A model generated the notes under the pieces. It made no database searches. It had not been told where the DNA came from and saw only the letters and a program-made list of their open reading frames with translations. The translations under genes and the position numbers were made by a program. Positions 12,901 through 26,500 of a stretch of 64,000 nt of DNA are shown here, in pieces (position 1 is the first letter of the stretch; every line of letters starts with the position of its first letter). This DNA is from Streptomyces cadmiisoli (GTDB taxonomy: Bacteria > Actinomycetota > Actinomycetes > Streptomycetales > Streptomycetaceae): positions 806,001 through 870,000 of the forward strand of contig NZ_CP030074.1 in the NCBI RefSeq assembly GCF_003261055.1, given 5' to 3'.

Positions 12901-14479
12901 CCGTGGACCGCTCCATCAGCACCCCGACCAGACGGTCAGGTCCCACACCCTGCGTCACGAGCAACCGGGCCAGTCGATTCGCCCGCTCGTTCACTTCCTC
13001 GTAGGTGAGCCTGTGGCCGTCGTCGACAAGCGCGGGGTGAAGCGGCATGAGTGCGGCCTTGGCCTCGAACAACTCATGCACCGTGGCCGCTGCCGGCCGC
13101 TCACCCGTGTCGTTGTTCTCTATCAGCAACTGGTGGCGCTCGGCCGCGTCCAGGATCTCGACAGCACTGACAGGCACGTCCGGCCGGGCGAGAGCGCCAC
13201 GCAGCATCAACACGAACCGGTCCGCGATGGACCGCGCTGTGCCGGGTCCGAACAGATCGGTGGCGTAGGTGAGCGATCCGCGGATACCGGCCGGGTGCCC
13301 AGCGGTGTCGAACTCCTCGGCCAGCTCCAGGGACAGGTCAAACTTGGCCGCGGCTTCGCCGACCGCCAGCGGTTCTGTCGTCAGACCGGGCAGGTTCAGC
13401 ACGGCGGCAGAGGTGTTCTGCAGCACCAGCGCGACCTGGAACAACGGATGCCGACCGGTGGAGCGGGTCGGGGCGAGCACCTCGACCAGGCGCTCGAAGG
13501 GTATGTCCTGGTTGCTGTACGCGCGGATGAGCGAGCCGCGGACGCGGTCGAGCAGCGCGACGAAGCTCGGGTCACCGCTGACGTCGGTGCGGCTGACCAG
13601 GGTGTTGACGAACATGCCCACAGCACGGTGGAGGGCCTCGTCGGTCCGCCCCGCGATCGGAACGCCGATCGGGATGTCCGTGCCCGCACCCAGCCGGGAC
13701 AGCAACGCGGCCAGCGCGGCCTGCAGCACCATGTGCGTGGTCGCACCCCGGGATCGTGCCAGCTCGACCAGTTGGCGATGCAGATCGGCGTCGATGTGCA
13801 GGCCGACGTCGGCACCCTCGTGCGAGGCCACGTCGGGGCGTGCCCGGTCGGTGGGCAGCGTCAGCTCGGCCGGGAGGTCGGCGAGCGTTTCACGCCAGTG
13901 GGCGAGCTGCCGGCTGAACACGCTGTCCGGGTCGTCGTCCGCGCCCAGCAGTTCCTTCTGCCACAGTGTGTAGTCGGCGTACTGCACCGGCAGCGGCGCC
14001 CAGTCGGGTTCCTGGCCTCGCAGTCGCGCCGAGTACGCGGTCGCAATGTCTTCCGCGAGCGGCGCCAGCGACCAGCCGTCGGCCGCGATGTGATGGATCA
14101 CTACCACCAGCACGTGTTCATGCGGGCCGACCACGAGCAGCCGGGCACGCAGGGGCACCTCGACACTCAGTTGGAACGGGGCGCGAGCGGCCGCGGTTGC
14201 CGCGGAGTGCACCTCGTCGGCGCCGACCTGCTGGGTCGACAGGTCGAACTCGACCGAGTCGATGGGCAGGATCCGCTGACGGGGTACACCGTCGGAAACG
14301 GGGATGACGGTGCGCAGCACCTCGTGCCGGACCAGGACATCGCGGAACGCCGCGCTGAGGGCCGGGCGGTCAAGGGCGCCACGCAGGCGGACCGCGAGGC
14401 AGATGTGATAGGCGGCGTCTGCCTCTCCGAGCTCACTGAGGAACCAAAGCCGCTGCTGGGCGTACGACAAGGGAATCAT
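923..14479 (-). CDS. Nonribosomal peptide synthetase, four modules plus terminal thioesterase (modules 6-9)
   Basis: 4518 aa that elongate and release the peptide. Order with rough residues: C 1-430, A6 about 470-960, T6 Ser near 1010; C 1040-1470, A7 1530-2020, T7 near 2071; dual C/E 2110-2560, A8 2590-3100, T8 near 3155; dual C/E 3190-3650, A9 3690-4180, T9 near 4231; TE 4260-4518. The first two C domains have HHIAADG and HHIAGDG. The last two carry the [19 protein letters not shown] leader, the upstream FHHLM motif and an HHLxxDH active site, as in dual epimerising C domains. Pocket codes read by eye: A6 DAFWLGGTFK (Val-like), A7 DAEDIGLIDK (probably basic), A8 DFWNVGMVHK (Thr), A9 DVWHVSLVDK (Ser). 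All four T domains have GGHSLL. The TE has GWSFGG and a C-terminal PCAHEDM His. There is no docking region before the first C domain. Substrates are inferred, not proven. Confidence 0.96.
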   Translation of the reverse strand: MIPLSYAQQRLWFLSELGEADAAYHICLAVRLRGALDRPALSAAFRDVLVRHEVLRTVIPVSDGVPRQRILPIDSVEFDLSTQQVGADEVHSAATAAARAPFQLSVEVPLRARLLVVGPHEHVLVVVIHHIAADGWSLAPLAEDIATAYSARLRGQEPDWAPLPVQYADYTLWQKELLGADDDPDSVFSRQLAHWRETLADLPAELTLPTDRARPDVASHEGADVGLHIDADLHRQLVELARSRGATTHMVLQAALAALLSRLGAGTDIPIGVPIAGRTDEALHRAVGMFVNTLVSRTDVSGDPSFVALLDRVRGSLIRAYSNQDIPFERLVEVLAPTRSTGRHPLFQVALVLQNTSAAVLNLPGLTTEPLAVGEAAAKFDLSLELAEEFDTAGHPAGIRGSLTYATDLFGPGTARSIADRFVLMLRGALARPDVPVSAVEILDAAERHQLLIENNDTGERPAAATVHELFEAKAALMPLHPALVDDGHRLTYEEVNERANRLARLLVTQGVGPDRLVGVLMERSTDLVIALLAILKAGGAYLPIDPAYPDERVHAMLADAAPVCVIGDNTLRERPLTGQRIILVHASETVAELRDRAATNLTAAERLGSVLPGHPAYAVYTSGSTGRPKGVLVPHAAVDRLVRQGGYVTPGPDDVIGQLASVSFDAATFEIWGALLNGATLAVAPSGVLDAAALRGFISAHGVSVLWLTAGLFHYVVDADVKALRGLRVLLTGGDVLSPHRCRTLLRELPGVRLVNGYGPTENTTFSATHDIRATDADSGRPVPIGGPISGTRVYVLDAALRPVPVGTPGELYVAGSGLALGYLNRPALTAERFVACPFDGAGKRMYRSGDLVRWSPEGVLEFLGRTDDQVKIRGFRVELGEVEAALLAHPAVAQAAAVVRADPAGGQHLVGYVVPVAGADATDVRAYLRDRVPEYLVPSAVVVLDELPLTANGKLDRGKLPAPRTTTPSGAGRKPSTQREADLCEVFAAILALPEVGVDDNFFELGGHSLLATRLASRIRTTLGIEVPIRAVFDAPTAAGLAARLGTEDTTRSAPAPQERPAVLPLSYAQQRLWFLGELDGPGTTYNIPIVLRLTGALVPEMLDAALADVVARHEVLRTVYRVADGEPYQHILPPHSATDGVSVRDIAATDLPAAVTAAAEHVFDLTTDIPIHLRLLRVAADDYVLVLVIHHIAGDGWSLGPLARALSQAYAARRAGHAPRWEPLPLQYADYTLWQRDHLGDLDDPASVLSAQLGFWRSQLVGLPEEIALPADRPRPLSSSHRGGSIPLRLDPVLHASVTRLARAHDVTVFMVLQGALAAVLSRLGAGTDIPIGTPIAGRTDDALEDLVGFFVNTLVLRTDLSGDPGFSQVLSRVRDTGLAAFAHQDLPFERLVEDLAPTRSTARHPLFQVMLAVRGLTSPVLDLPGIAVGPAGTAPSTAKFDLDFDLAETFDADGAPAGIHGELTYALDLFDQPTAQGFCERFRRLLADAANRPDLPISSLEVLDEAERRRLVDGWHTTTRTLPQATVPDLLQAQTTRTPDATAVVFGDVSVTFRQLNSRANKLARLLVEQGVGPEDLVGVLLDRSDAVIVALLAVLKAGGVCLPIDPDYPDERIAYLIEDAQPVRVLTTEAWQSRVSSALALDAPCTLARLEELADTDLTDLDRNGPLHPGHPAYAVYTSGSTGVPKGVLVPHQGLVNLFHHQRAHMTSAPDRPLRVALTYPLSFDAAWESLLWMIAGHELHLVPDGVRHDPEALVGHVRDAQIDVVDSTPTHLRQLVEAGLLDPRRHRPGIVIAGGEALGEPLWQQLRSAHGVESFNLYGPTECTIDALWHPVAEGARPLVGRPVDNARAYVLDAGLSPVPPGVPGELYIAGAGLARGYLGRPARTAERFVACPFGAPGERMYRTGDLVRWNTSGELDFLGRTDDQVKLRGFRVELGEVEAALLACPGISRAAVVVRTDDRGEQQLVGYVVPSDAAVDAATVREHLRGRLPGYAVPAAVVAMETLPVLANGKLDRSALPAPGPSAASGSGRGPSTPQEELICAAFAEALGVSGVGVDDNFFEMGGHSLLAVRLVERLRGHGIGVDVRTLFARPTPAALAAAAGQDEVTVPPNLIPADAAAITPDMLTLVDLNTQEIENIVGRIPGGAANIADIYPLAPLQEGILFHHLMAEADNDAYVLPAVLRFDSRQRLTAFLTALQAVVDRHDILRTAILWQGLREPVQVVVRHAEIPVVTVTVDDHTDVAEGLLAVCGSAMDITAAPLVRAYVADEPANGAYLLLQVHHLIQDHTALEVVLGEVNAYLAGQQDLLPKALPFRDFIANARLRVPVAEHERFFAELLGDVTEPTAPLGVLDVLGDGSGIAEATRPLDAELGARLHEQARRHGVTAATIFHVAWSRLLAALSGRSDVVFGTVLFGRMAAGSGADRVPGLFINTLPVRMDTANTVADAVTAMRDRLVELLIHEHAPLTLAQRASAVPPRTPLFTSLLNYRHGTQSRDGVSTVVDGAEVIQARDINNYPLTVSIDDATTGYTINAQAMAPIDPESVCRWLDTTVRNLVDALETAPDTSLQRIEILDEQERSRMLPACDGTVETAAAERTLPQLFEAAATVAPDAIALSGEDAVLSYAQLNGRANQLARLLIQRGVGPETLVGVLLDRGIELAVALLAVLKAGGAYLPIDPAYPDERIAYLAGDARPACVLTTDDLRDRLPQGSEAVVVDSAATLTTLLRTPDTDVTDAERSRPLLPGHPAYAIYTSGSTGQPKGVLVPHANVVRLLSATHDWFRFGADDVWTWFHSFAFDFSVWELWGALAHGGRLVVVPTTVSRSPREFLDLLARERVTVLNQTPSAFYQLIVAEAEAPERQLALRHVVFGGEALDPRRLRPWYDRHADDAPVLVNMYGITETTVHVTYAAMNAAAADTPTAVGVIGQAIPDLRLYVLDTGMCPVAPGVAGELYVAGAGLARGYLRRPGLTAQRFVACPFGEPGERMYRTGDLVRWTTDGQLEYLGRADDQVKIRGFRIELGEIEAALLRHPAVNQAAAVVREDSPGDQRLVGYVVTSGESVDTADIRTFVRHWLPEHMRPASVVALDTLPLTANGKLDRRALPKPDAASTGAGRAPATAREQALCDVFAEVLDVPSVSTGDNFFEMGGHSLLAVRLVERLRGCGIAVDVRTLFAQPTVAELARAGARGEVDVPPNLIPAHADAITPDMLPLVDLDTAAIERIVGQIPGGAANIADIYPLAPLQEGILFHHLMAEDGADVYVIPIMLEFDSSAHVERFLEALQHVVDRHDILRTAFCWEGLSEPVQVVVRQAEIPVETVEPPSSADETDFAAQLLAVCPPAMAIGVAPLIRAHVTTAPESGRAVLLLHLHHLIDDHTGLEVVLGEVRAFLEGQQDRLPAPLPFRSFVAQSRLRVSRDEHEQYFSALLGDVTEPTAPFGVVDTLGDGTALTESTRRLSPEASARLRAQARQLGVSAATLFHVVWARVTAAFAGRDDVVFGTVLFGRLNAGAGADRIPGLFINTLPVRLTTGGLSVTDAVHAMRDQLAELMVHEHAPLSLAQRASGLAAQTPLFTSLLNYRQAAAAAEPEVASFPGIRVLHTRDVTNYPLTLSVNDDGENFLLISQSTGADADAVGERVVAAVEQLVATLETAPGTPLTDVDVMGGGERARILVEWNDTDRLVSAATLPGLFEAQVVRSPEAAAVVFEGVGLSYAELNARANRLARVLVDRGAGPESVVAVMLDRGVDLVVALLAVLKAGGAYLPVNPGYPRKRVEGLLADAEPVCVVTAASVGGWLPSAVVLDAPETVAALACASSGDLTGRGVLPGHPAYVMFTSGSTGQPKGVVVAHEGIVNRLAWMQEMCPINASDQVLQKTPFGFDVSVWEFFWPLLEGATLVVARPDGHRDPAYLAELISREQITVTHFVPSMLRMFLTEPAAANCGGLRAVVCSGEALPAELAARFGAVLPGVPLHNLYGPTEASVDVTAWPCKTGADTGAGMVTVPIGRPVWNTQVYVLDAALRPVVPGVPGELYLAGVQLARGYLGRRGLTAERFVACPYGRAGERMYRTGDLVRWNSEGVLEFLGRTDDQVKIRGQRVELGEIEAALLADSSVAQAAVVVREDTPGDQRLTGYIVPATDTHTIDTTALRTGLQHVLPEHMVPSALIQLGELPLSVNGKLDRRALPAPEMRSANVGRGPSTPQEKALCAVFAEVLGIPDVGVDDNFFELGGHSLLAVQLVSRIRATLNMDLSLQAVMAAPTAAKLAERVLQRSTDDGCEVLLPIRTQGSREPWFCVHPVSGLSWCYTPLASHVPSDTPLYGLQSSGLDGHGVVHESVEEMAAAYVDHIRSVQADGPYHLLGWSFGGLIAQEMAVRLRESGAEVAALVILDAYPSAPGSTSEILTDPDATEVSADAIAGLIEAAGLDTTVPRADPSLLRRIVANNARIAAAHSPREYDGGLLFIPSMEGMLSGGADRWKHLVTGEITQYHLPCAHEDMARPDMLARVWQAISHWREA
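2478..2501. repeat. Hexanucleotide repeat remnant in A9, four units
   Basis: Units read GCGCCT, GTGTCC, GCGCCC, GTCTTG, close to the module 4 short form although the module lies on the other NRPS gene. Confidence 0.75.
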
Positions 14480-14574
14480 GCGTGCTCCACAATCCCGTGG
14501 GCAGCCTGTGTGTGCCCGACAGTGATTTCGATCTTGTTCACTTCTGTGCCGACTTCGTCGAGGCTTCTGGTCAC
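14476..14574 (-). CDS. 32-codon mini-ORF bridging the two NRPS genes
   Basis: A GTG at 14574 overlaps the stop of the upstream NRPS as GTGA. The frame runs 32 codons and ends at a TGA that overlaps the ATG of the downstream NRPS as ATGA. The product starts [12 protein letters not shown] and ends GIVEHA. It has no recognised domain. Three explanations fit. It could be a coupling peptide that carries ribosomes across the 91-base gap. It could be a detached N-terminal docking segment of the second NRPS, which otherwise begins directly at its C-domain core (MIPLSYAQQ). It could be the result of a frameshift at the NRPS start. The doubly coupled geometry is what is seen; function is unknown. Confidence 0.45.
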   Translation of the reverse strand: MTRSLDEVGTEVNKIEITVGHTQAAHGIVEHA

Positions 14575-17500
14575 TCGCTGTCCTCCGCGCGCCGGGCCCG
14601 AGCCCGCAGCGCAGGCCGGACGGGTGCAGGCTGGCCGAGCAGGCGGACCAGTCCGGCGACGGTCGGCGCCTCGAACACCGCCGCGATCGGTACCTCCGCG
14701 CCGAGTTCGGTGCGGATGCACCCGACTAGACGTGTGGCCAGCAGGGAGTGGCCGCCGAGTTCGAAGAAGTTGTCGTCCACGCCGACGTCTGGAATGCCGA
14801 GGACTTCGGCGAAGACGGCGCAGAGTGCCTTCTCCTGTGGCGTGGATGGTCCACGTCTCACACTGGCTGAACGCATCTCGGGGGCGGGTAGGGCGCGTCG
14901 GTCGAGTTTGCCGTTGATGGACAGTGGCAGTTCACCGAGCTGGATGAGCGTGGAGGGCACCATGTGTTCGGGCAGTACATGCTGCAGTCCCGTACGCAGG
15001 GCTGTCGTGTCGATCGTGTTGGTGTCTGTGGCGGGCACGATGTATCCGGTGAGGCGTTGGTCGCCTGGGGTGCCTTCTCGGACTACGACCGCGGCTTGGG
15101 CAACGGAGGAGTCAGCGAGCAGGGCTGCTTCGATCTCTCCGAGTTCGACTCGCTGGCCACGGATCTTGACCTGGTCGTCCGTGCGGCCCAGGAACTCGAG
15201 CACGCCTTCGGGGTTCCATCGGACCAGGTCGCCGGTGCGGTACATGCGCTCACTCGCCCTGCCGTAGGGGCACGCAACGAACCGTTCCGCGGTCAGGCTT
15301 CGGCGGCCGAGGTAGCCGCGGGCGAGCTGGACTCCGGCCAGGTACAGCTCTCCCGGGACGCCGGGCACCACCGGCCGCAGAGCTGCATCGAGCACATACA
15401 TCTGTGTGTTCCATACCGGACGGCCGATCGGCACGGTCACCATGCCCGCGACCGTGTCCATGTCCGTGTCTGTGTCTGTGTTGCAGGTCCATGCCGTGAC
15501 GTCGATCGATGCTTCTGTCGGCCCGTACAGGTTGTGCAGCGGCACTTCGGGCAGTACGTCCCGGAAGCGTTCGGCCAGTTCGGCCGGCAATGCCTCGCCA
15601 CTGCACACCACCGCACGTAGCCCTCCACAATCGGCGGCGGCAGGCTCGGTGAGGAACACGCGCAGCATCGAGGGAACGAAGTGGGTGACCGTGATCTGGT
15701 CGCGTGAGATGAGTTTCGCGAGGTAGGTCGGATCACGGTGCCCGTCGGGTCGGGCGACGACCAGCGTGGCACCTTCCAGCAATGGCCAGAAGAACTCCCA
15801 CACCGACACATCGAAACCGAACGGTGTTTTCTGGAGCACCCGGTCCGACGCGTTGATCGGACACATCTCCTGCATCCATGCCAGCCGGTTCACCACGCCC
15901 TCGTGCGCAACGACCACGCCCTTGGGACGCCCCGTCGAACCCGACGTGAACATCACATACGCCGGATGCCCAGGCAAAAGCCTGCCACGACGATCTCCGT
16001 CAGTCAGATCCGCAACCGACGCGGCTTCCAGCACCCGCACGAAATCGGCATCGTCGACTGCCACCGTCTCCCGTCGGCCAGCCGCCAGGACCCGCGCGGA
16101 CCGCGCGCGATCCGTCAGCACACACACCGGCCCGGCCTCGTCGAGCAGCTGCGCGATCCGCTCGTCCGGATACCCGGGATCGACCGGCAGATAGGCGCCG
16201 CCCGCCTTCAACACCGCAAGCAGTGCCACCACCAGATCCACGCCCCGGTCCAGCATGACCGCGACGACACTCTCCGGTCCCACGCCCCGATCCACCAGCA
16301 CCCGAGCCAGCCGGTTGGCACGAGCATTCAACTCCGCATACGACAGCCCGACACCCTCGAACACCACCGCAGCAGCTTCGGGCGAACGCACAACCTGCGC
16401 CTCGAACAACCCCGGCAAAGTGGCAGCAGACACCAGACGATCCGTGTCATTCCAATGAACCAGAGTCTGGCGACGCTGCGCCTGCGTCATTACCTCGACC
16501 GAACTCAGCGGTGTGTCCGATGCCGTCTCCAGGGCGGTGAGGACACCCTCCAGGGCGGTGGCAAACCATCCAGCCACCGACTCGGCGTCGATCCCGCCTC
16601 TGGCTTGGGCCTTGATCGTGTATCCGACACCGGTGTCGTCCACCGACACCGCTACGGGGTAGTTGGTGACGTCTCGCGCATGCAGTACGTCTATGCCGTC
16701 TGTCACAGCACTGTTGGCGTGGTCCGCGTCGCTGTGTCGGTAGTTGAGCAACGAGGTGAACAGAGGCGTCCGGACCGGAACTCCACTGCACTGCTGTGCG
16801 ACAGACAGCGGAGCGTGCTCATGCACCATCAGTTCGGCCAACTGGTCGCGCATCGCAAGTACCGCGCCCGCCACCGTCAGCTCGCCGGTCGGCAGCCGAA
16901 CCGGGAGTGTGTTGATGAACAGGCCCGGCACGCGGTCCGCACCAGATCCGGCTCCCATCCGACCGAACAGCACGGTGCCGAAGACGACATCGGTCCTCCC
17001 GGACAGCGCTGCGGTGGCCCTGGCCCACCCGACGTGGCAGATTGCGGCGGGCGTGGTCCCGAAGCGACGCGCCTGATTCCGCAGCCGAACGGCCACCGTC
17101 GCCGGCAAAGGCATCGTTGACTCCGCTACATCTACGTCGTCGCCGATGACATCCAATACGCCGAGCGGGGCCGTCGGTTCGGTCACATCACCGAGCAGTT
17201 CGGTGAAATAGCGCTCGTGTTCCTCGCGGGACACCCGGAGCCGTGCCTGCGCCACGAAGTCCCGGAAGGGCAATGGCGCGGGCAGTCGGTCCTGCTGACC
17301 GGCCAGGATGGCCCGGATCTCACCCAGCACCGTGTCCAACGCGGTGTGGTCCTGGACGAGGTGGTGGACCCGCAACAGGACGAGTGTCCGACCACTGTCC
17401 GGCGTACTGGCGATTTGCGCATGGACCAGCGGCGCGCGGCCGAGATCCATTGTCGCTCCGCCCACGGCCAGCAAGTAGTCGAGCGCGTCCGCTGTGGCCG

Positions 17501-20500
17501 GCACATCGACGGTGCTCACCGGCACCTGCGCGTGTCGGAGCACGACCTGCACCGGGTCACCAGAGCGGAGCTGGACAATCGCGGTGCGGAGAATGTCGTG
17601 CCGGTCCACCACGTCTTGCAGCGCCTTGAGGAACTGGTCGACTCGCGCCCGCGCATCGAAGGCCAACACGACCGGCTGGACATATACGTCGCTACCGCCC
17701 ATGGTCATCAGGTGATGGAAGAAGATGCCTTCCTGCAAGGGGGCCAGCGGATAGATGTCGGCAACGTTCCCCACGCCACCCGGGACTGCGGCGACGATCC
17801 GCTCGATGTCGATAACGTCCAAGTCGATCAGCGGCAGCATGTCCGGCGTGATCGACTGCGCGTTCTCAGGAATGCGGTTGGGAGGTACGACGACCTCATC
17901 GCGACCGGTCGCGGCTGCGAGTCCGGCGACCGTCGGCCGGGCGAACAGCGTCCGCACATCGACAGACAGGCCGCGGATGCGCAGCCGTTCGACCAGTTGT
18001 ACGGCGAGGAGGGAGTGGCCGCCGAGTTCGAAGAAGTTGTCGTCCACGCCGACCTCGGGTACGCCCAGGACTTCGGCGAAGGCGGCAGCGATGTCCCGCT
18101 CTCTTTGTGTCGAGGGCCGCGCGCCGGACATTTCCGTAGTGCGTGCGGCAGGGGCGGGTAGGGCGCGTCGGTCGAGTTTGCCGTTGACTGACAGTGGCAG
18201 TTCACCGAGCTGGATGAGCGCGGAGGGCACCATGTGTTCGGGCAGTACGCGCTGCAGTCCGGAACGTAGGGCTGTCGTGTCGATCGTGTGGGTGTCTGTG
18301 GCGGGCACGATGTATCCGGTGAGGCGTTGGTCGCCTGGGGTGCCTTCTCGGACTATGACCGCGGCTTGGGCAACGGAGGAGTCAGCGAGCAGGGCTGCTT
18401 CGATCTCTCCGAGTTCGACTCGCTGGCCACGGATCTTGACCTGGTCGTCCGTGCGGCCCAGGAACTCCAGGACGCCCTCGGAGTTCCATCGGACCAGGTC
18501 CCCGGTGCGGTACATGCGCTCACCGGCAGGGCCGTAGGGACTGGCCACGAACCGTTCCGCGGTCAGGCTTCGGCGGCCGAGGTAGCCGCGGGCGAGCTGG
18601 ACGCCGGCCAGGTACAGCTCTCCCGGGACGCCGGGTATCACCGGCCGCAGAGCGGCGTCGAGGACGTAGACCTGCGTGTTCCACACCGGTCGACCGATCG
18701 GCACGGTCACCATGCCCGCGACCGTGTCCGCGCCCGTCTTGCACGGCCATGCCGTGACGTCGACCGATGCTTCTGTCGGCCCGTACAGGTTGTGCAGCGG
18801 CACCCCCGGCAACACTGCGCCGAACCGGGCAGCCAGTTCGGCCGGCAATGCCTCGCCACTGCACACCACCGCACGTAGCCCTCCACAATCGGCGGCGGCA
18901 GGCTCGGTGAGGAACACGCGCAGCATCGAGGGAACGAAGTGGGTGACCGTGATCTGTTCGCGTGAGATGAGTTTCGCGAGGTAGGCCGGATCACGATGCC
19001 CGTCGGGTCGGGCGACGACCAGCGTGGCACCCTCCAGCAACGGCCAGAAGAACTCCCACACCGACACATCGAAACCGAACGGCGTCTTCTGGAGCACCCG
19101 GTCCGACGCGTCGATCGGACACATCTCCTGCATCCATGCCAGCCGGTTCACCACGCCCTCGTGTGCGACGACCACGCCCTTGGGACGCCCCGTCGAACCC
19201 GACGTGAACATCACATACGCCGGATTGCCAGGCAGCACACCACGACCGGCCAGATCCCCCGAACTCGCGCACGCCACCGTCGCCACCGTTTCCGGAGCGT
19301 CGAGTACCACCGCCGAGGGCAACCATCCACCCACAGAAGCAGCCGTCACCACACACACCGGCTCCGCATCCGCCAGCAGACCCTCAACACGCTTCCGCGG
19401 ATACCCGGGATTGACCGGGAGATAGGCGCCACCCGCCTTCAACACCGCAAGCAGTGCCACTACCAGATCCACGCCCCGGTCCAGCATGACCGCGACGACA
19501 CTCTCCGGGCCTACGCCCCGATCCACCAGCACCCGAGCCAGCCGGTTGGCACGAGCATTCAACTCCGCATACGACAGCCCGACACCCTCGAACACCACCG
19601 CAGCAGCTTCGGGCGAACGCACAACCTGCGCCTCGAACAACCCCGGCAAAGTGGCAGCAGACACCAGACGATCCGTGTCATTCCACTCCACCAGAATCCG
19701 AGCCCGCTCACCCCCAGACAACACGTCCAATCGGCCGAGGAGGGCAGGGTCGTCGCTCTCCAGCGCGGCAACCACTTCTTGCAGCGCGGTGTGCGTCATG
19801 GCACCCACCGAGTGCGCGTCGATGGATCCCGCCGCGTTGATCATGAGCAGGAAGTCGTCTCCGGTGTCGTTCACCGACAGCATCAGCGGATAGTTGTTGG
19901 CGTCGCGTGCGTGCACCACCTGCACACCCTCCAACCCGACGGTGAGCCCACCCTCGCTGCCGGATACCTGGCGGTAGTTGAGTAGCGAAGTGAACAGTGG
20001 GGTGCCCGCCGGTACACCACTGGCGCGCTGTGCCAGCGACAGCGGGGCGTGCTCATGCACCATCAACTCGGCCAGTTGGTCGCGCATCGCGTACACGGCG
20101 TCGATCACCGGCAACTCGCCCGTCGGCTGCCTCACAGGCAGCGTGTTGATGAATAGTCCCGGCACCCGGTCCGATCCGCCGTGAGCACGGCCGAAAAGGA
20201 CAGTGCCGAACACGACGTCGTCGCGGCCGGCCAGCGCCGAGGTCACCCTGGCCCACACCACATGGAAGACGGTCGCTGTGGTCACGCCGAGCCTGCGGGA
20301 CTGGTCCCGGAGTCGTGCAGCCAGGTCTGCTGTCACCGCCAATGACGATTCGGCCGTGTCACGGCCGTCGCCCAGCACATCGAGCACCCCGAATGGCGCG
20401 GTCGGCTCGGTTACGTCGCCCAACAGGTCGGTGAAGTAACGGGTGTGCTGCTCAGCCGGTACCCGGAGCCGGGCCTGTCCGACGAACTCCCGATACGGCA

Positions 20501-23500
20501 CCGGCTGCGGAAGTTCCTCCTGGCGTCCGAGCACGAAGGCCCGGACCTCGTTCAGCAGGACATCGAGGGCGGTGTGGTCCTGCACCAGGTGGTGCACTCG
20601 GACGGCAGCCAGAACAGCGCCGTCGGCTTCCTTTGCGACCGACAGCCGAACCATAGGCGCAACGGTGACGTCCATGGTGGACGGACCGGCCGCCAGAAGT
20701 CCGGTCAGCACGTCCTCGCCCGCAGGCACATCCACGGTGGCCACGGGAACGGTGCCCGTGCGCAGCACGACCTGCACAGGCTCGTCCAGACCCTGCCAGT
20801 GGATCGCGGTGCGCAGGGTGTTGTGCCGATCGACTACGGCCTGCAAGGCCGCATGGAAGGCTTCCCAGCGCTCGGCCGAGTCGAAGCGCAGTACTGCGGG
20901 CTGCACGTAGACGTCGTGGTCGCCTCGGTCGAGCAGGTGGTGGAAGAGAATGCCTTCCTGCAGTGGCGACAGCGGGTAGATGTCCGCGATATTGGCCGCA
21001 CCGCCCGGTACGCCGGCGGCGATCTGCTCGATCTGCTCGCAGCTGAGCTCCACCAGGGTCAGCATCTCCGGAGTGATCGCGCGGGCGCCCTCGGGAATCC
21101 GGTTCGCCGGCACCGCCACCTCGTCCGACCCGGCCGCCTCAGCGAGCCTGGCCACCGTGGCCTGCGCGAAGATGGTACGGACATCCACCGGGATGCCTTG
21201 AGCACGCAGTTGTTCAACCAGCCGCAGTGCCAGGAGGGAGTGGCCGCCGAGTTCGAAGAAGTTGTCGTCCATGCCGACCTCGGGTACGCCCAGGACTTCG
21301 GCGAAGGCGGCAGCGATGTCCCGCTCTCTTTGGGTCGAGGGCCGCCCGCCGGGCACGTCCGAAGTGCGCGTGGCAGGGGCGGGTAGGGCGCGTCGGTCGA
21401 GTTTGCCGTTGACTGACAGCGGTAGCTCACCGAGCTGGATGAGCGCGGAGGGCACCATGTGTTCGGGCAGTACGCGCTGCAGTCCGGAACGTAGGGCTGT
21501 CGTGTCGATCGTGTGGGTGTCTGTGGCGGGCACGATGTATCCGGTGAGGCGTTGGTCGCCTGGGGTGTCTTCTCGGACTATGACCGCGGCTTGGGCAACG
21601 GAGGAGTCAGCGAGCAGGGCTGCTTCGATCTCACCCAGCTCGATCCGCTGGCCGCGGATCTTGACCTGGTCATCGGTGCGGCCCAGGAACTCCAGGACGC
21701 CCTCGGAGTTCCATCGGACCAGGTCCCCGGTGCGGTACATCCGCTCACCCGCCCCGCCGTAGGGACAGGCCACGAACCGCTCCGCCGTCAACCCTCTGCG
21801 CCCCAGATAGCCGCGGGCGAGCTGGACACCGGCCAGGTACAGCTCTCCCGGGACGCCGGGTATCGCCGGTCGCAGAGCGGCGTCGAGGACGTAGACCTGT
21901 GTGTTCCATACTGGTCGGCCGATGGGCACGGTCACCATGCCTGCGACCGCGTCCACGCCCGTGCCTGTGTCTGTGTCTGTGTTGCAGGTCCATGCCGTGA
22001 CGTCGACGGATGCTTCTGTCGGGCCGTACAGGTTGTGCAGCGGCACTCCCGGCAACACTGTGCCGAACCGGGCAGCCAGTTCGGCCGGCAATGCCTCGCC
22101 ACTGCACACCACCGCACGTAGCCCTCCACAGTTGGCGGCGGCAGGCTCGGTGAGGAACACGCGCAGCATCGAGGGAACGAAGTGGGTGACCGTGATCTGT
22201 TCGCGTGAGATGAGTTCGGCGAGGTAGGCCGGATCACGGTGCCCGTCGGGTCGGGCGACGACCAGCGTGGCACCTTCCAGCAATGGCCAGAAGAACTCCC
22301 ACACCGACACATCGAAACCGAACGGTGTCTTCTGGAGTACCTGGTCCGACGCGTTGATCGGACACATTTCCTGCATCCATGCCAGCCGGTTCACGATGCC
22401 CTCGTGTGCGACGACCACGCCCTTGGGTTGTCCCGTCGAACCCGACGTGAACATCACATACGCCGGATTGCCAGGCAGCACACCACGACCGGCCAGATCC
22501 CCCGAACTCGCGCACGCCACCGTCGCCACCGTTTCCGGAGCGTCGAGGACCACGGCCGAGGGCAACCATCCACCCACAGAAGCAGCCGTCACCACACACA
22601 CCGGTTCCGCATCCGCCAGCAGACCCTCAACACGCTCCCGCGGGTACCCGGGATCGACCGGCAGATAGGCGCCACCCGCCTTCAACACCGCAAGCAGTGC
22701 CACCACCAGATCAATGCCACGGTCCAGCATGACCGCGACGACACTCTCCGGTCCCACGCCCCGATCCACCAGCACCCGAGCGAGCCGGTTGGCACGAGCA
22801 TTCAACTCCGCATACGACAGCCCGACACCCTCGAACACCACAGCAGCAGCTTCAGGCGAACGCACAACCTGAGCCTCAAACAACCCCGGCAACGTAGCGA
22901 CGGGTACGTCAACCAGCGGGCCGGTCCCTGCCGCGAGCAAGCTGGCGTGACCTGCTGCGTCCAGCAGCTCGATGTGGGCCAGCGGAAGGTCAGGGGTGTT
23001 CTCCAGAGCGGTCACCAACGCGGCGGTCACGCCGTGGACCCATGAGCACAGTTGCGCGGGATCGATCTCCGGGGATGTGCGGGCATCGACCAGGAAGCCG
23101 GTACCGGTGTCGTCGATGGAGACGGTGACGGGATAGTTGGTGTACTCGCGGCTGTGGACCACGGTGACACCGGGTAGGCCGGCGTCTTCACGCAGCGTCG
23201 CACCGCCGGTGTGCCGGTAGTTCAGCAGGGAGGTGAACAAGGGCGTTTGAGCCAGGACCCCGGAAGCCTGCTGTGCCAGGGACAAGGGTGCGTGCTCGTG
23301 GGCCACCAGGTCGGCCAGCCGGCCGCGCATCGCGTGCAGGGCCTGGGTGACCGTGCAGCCGACATGGGCCTGTCGAACCGGCAGGGTGTTGATGAACAGG
23401 CCTGGGGTGCGGTCGGCTCCGGCACCCGCGTTCATCCGTCCCAAGAGAACGGTTCCGAACACGACGTCGTCCCGGCCGGAGAGAGCGGCGACGACTCGCG

Positions 23501-26500
23501 CCCATACGACGTGGAACACGGTTGCGGGGCTCACACCGTAGCGGCGTGCCTGTGTGCGCAGCCGTGCAGCCAAGCCCCCCGGCAGCTTGAGCGATCCGTG
23601 GGCGGTGCCGGTACCGTCGCCGAGCACGTCCAGCACTCCGAGCGGGGCGGTCGGCTCGGTCACGTCGCCCAACAGTTCGGTGAAGTAGCGGAGGTGCTCC
23701 GAGTGCGGCGTGCCGAGCAGTGCCTGCGCCACGAAGTCTCGGAACGGCCTGGGGGTGGGCAGTTCATCCTGCTGTCCGGCCAGAACGGCCCGCACCTCGG
23801 CGAGCACGATTTCCAGTCCGGCGTGATCCTGCACCAGGTGATGCACCTGCAACAGCGCGATGGTCCGCTCCTGCTCCGTCGCCACCCACAGGCGCAGCAT
23901 CGGTGCCTGGCCAATGTCCATCCACGACGGGCAAGCGGCGATGATCTGCTCGGCCGTGAGGCCATCCATGTCGACGGTGGTAGTGCCTGGCGGCAGGTCG
24001 GCGACCGGTATCTCGGCCTGCCGAAGCACGACCTGAACCGGCTCGCGAAGTCCGGTGGACACGATCGCAGTGCGCAAGATGTCGTGCCGGTCCACCACAT
24101 GCTGCAGTGCCATGCGGAAATCCGTGAGGCGCGTCGGGAAGTCGAACTCCATGACGACCGGGAGCACGTACGCGTCGTGGACCCCGTCGGCCATGGCGTG
24201 ATGGAACATGATCCCCTGCTGCAGCGGTGCCAGCGGGTAGATGTCCGCGATGTTCGCAGCGCCCCCTGGAACCGCCTCGCAGATCCGGTTGATCTCTGCA
24301 GTGCTCAGGTCGACCAGCGGAAGCATGTCCGCGGTGATGCGGGACGTTCCGACTGGGATCAGATTGGCCGGGACGGGCACCGAGGCTTCTCCGACCGAAC
24401 GTGCCAGGCCGGCGACGGTGGGGTGCGTGAACAGGGATCGCACATCGACTGTGACCCCTTGGTCGCGCAGCCGGTCAGCGAGTCGCACTGCCAGCAGCGA
24501 GTGGCCGCCGAGTTCGAAGAAGTTGTCGTCCACGCCGACGGCCGGTACGCCCAGTACCTCGGCGAATGCCGAGCACAGCAGTTCTTCCCGCGGGTTCGAC
24601 GGCCCTCGGCCGTCGGCGGAATGGACGCGTGTCGGCGCAGGCAGCGCTGCCCGGTCGAGCTTGCCGTTCCGGGTCACGGGAAGCCCGTCGAGCTCCATGA
24701 CGACGGAGGGCACCATGTGGTCGGGGAGGACAGAGTGCAGGCTGTGCAGGAGAGCAGGCGTGTCGATCGTGTTGGTGTTTGCGGCGGGCACGATGTATCC
24801 GGTGAGGCGTTGGTCGCCTGGGGTGCCTTCTCGGACTACGACCGCGGCTTGGGCAACGGAGGAGTCAGCGAGCAGGGCTGCTTCGATCTCTCCGAGTTCG
24901 ACTCGCTGGCCACGGATCTTGACCTGGTCGTCCGTGCGGCCCAGGAACTCGAGCACGCCTTCGGGGTTCCATCGGACCAGGTCGCCGGTGCGGTACATGC
25001 GCTCACTCGCCCTGCCGTAGGGGCACGCAACGAACCGTTCCGCGGTCAGGCTTCGGCGGCCGAGGTAGCCGCGGGCGAGCTGGACTCCGGCCAGGTACAG
25101 CTCTCCCGGGACGCCGGGCACCACCGGCCGCAGAGCAGCATCCAGCACATACACCTGCGTGTTCCATACCGGTCGGCCGATCGGCACGGTCACCATGCCC
25201 GCGACCGCGACCGCGACCGCGACCGCGTCCGCGTCCGCGTCTGTGTCTGTGTCTGTGTTGCAGGTCCATGCCGTGACGTCGACCGATGCTTCCGTCGGCC
25301 CGTACAGGTTGTGCAGCGGCACCCCCGGCAACACTGCCCCGAACCGAGCAGCCAGTTCGGCCGGCAATGCCTCGCCACTGCACACCACCGCGCGCAACCC
25401 TCCACAGTTGGCGGCGGCAGGCTCGGTGAGGAACACGCGCAGCATCGAGGGAACGAAGTGGGTGACCGTGATCTGTTCGCGTGAGATCAGTTCGGCGAGG
25501 TAGGCCGGATCACGGTGCCCGTCGGGTCGGGCGACGACCAGCGTGGCACCTTCCAGCAATGGCCAGAAGAACTCCCACACCGACACATCGAAACCGAACG
25601 GTGTTTTCTGGAGCACCCGGTCCGACGCGTTGATCGGACACATCTCCTGCATCCATGCCAGCCGGTTCACCACGCCCTCGTGCGCAACGACCACGCCCTT
25701 GGGACGCCCCGTCGAACCCGACGTGAACATCACATACGCCGGATGCCCAGGCAAAAGCCTGCCACGACGATCTCCGTCAGTCAGATCCGCAACCGACGCG
25801 GCTTCCAGCACCCGCACGAAATCGGCATCGTCGACTGCCACCGTCTCCCGTCGGCCAGCCGCCAGGACCCGCGCGGACCGCGCGCGATCCGTCAGCACAC
25901 ACACCGGCCCGGCCTCGTCGAGCAGCTGCGCGATCCGCTCGTCCGGATACCCGGGATCGACCGGCAGATAGGCGCCGCCCGCCTTCAACACCGCAAGCAG
26001 TGCCACCACCAGATCCACGCCCCGGTCCAGCATGACCGCGACGACACTCTCCGGTCCCACACCTCGATCCACCAGCACCCGAGCCAGCCGGTTGGCACGA
26101 GCATTCAACTCCGCATACGACAGCCCGACACCCTCGAACACCACCGCAGCAGCTTCGGGCGAACGCACAACCTGCGCCTCGAACAACCCCGGCAAAGTGG
26201 CAGCAGACACCAGACGATCCGTGTCATTCCACTCCACCAGAATCCGAGCCCGCTCACCCCCAGACAACACGTCGAGCATGCTGACGGGCTGGTCCGGGTC
26301 GGTAACGGCGTCTACGAGAAGCCGGTGCAGCCGAGCCGCCAGGTCCTGGGCGGTCTCCGGGTCGAGCAGGTCGCGGGCGAAGGTGATCTCCCCCGTCATG
26401 CCACCGGGCGCGCCGTCCGTCGTGAACGTCTCAGTGAACTCGAATTCCAGGTCGAACTTGGCGGGCACCTCGTCGAGCGGCATCCGGTCGACGTCGAGCC

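Noticed and set aside
25201..25260. CRISPR-like or regulatory array
   Set aside because: Units are only 6 bp, in frame and without spacers. It is a coding minisatellite.
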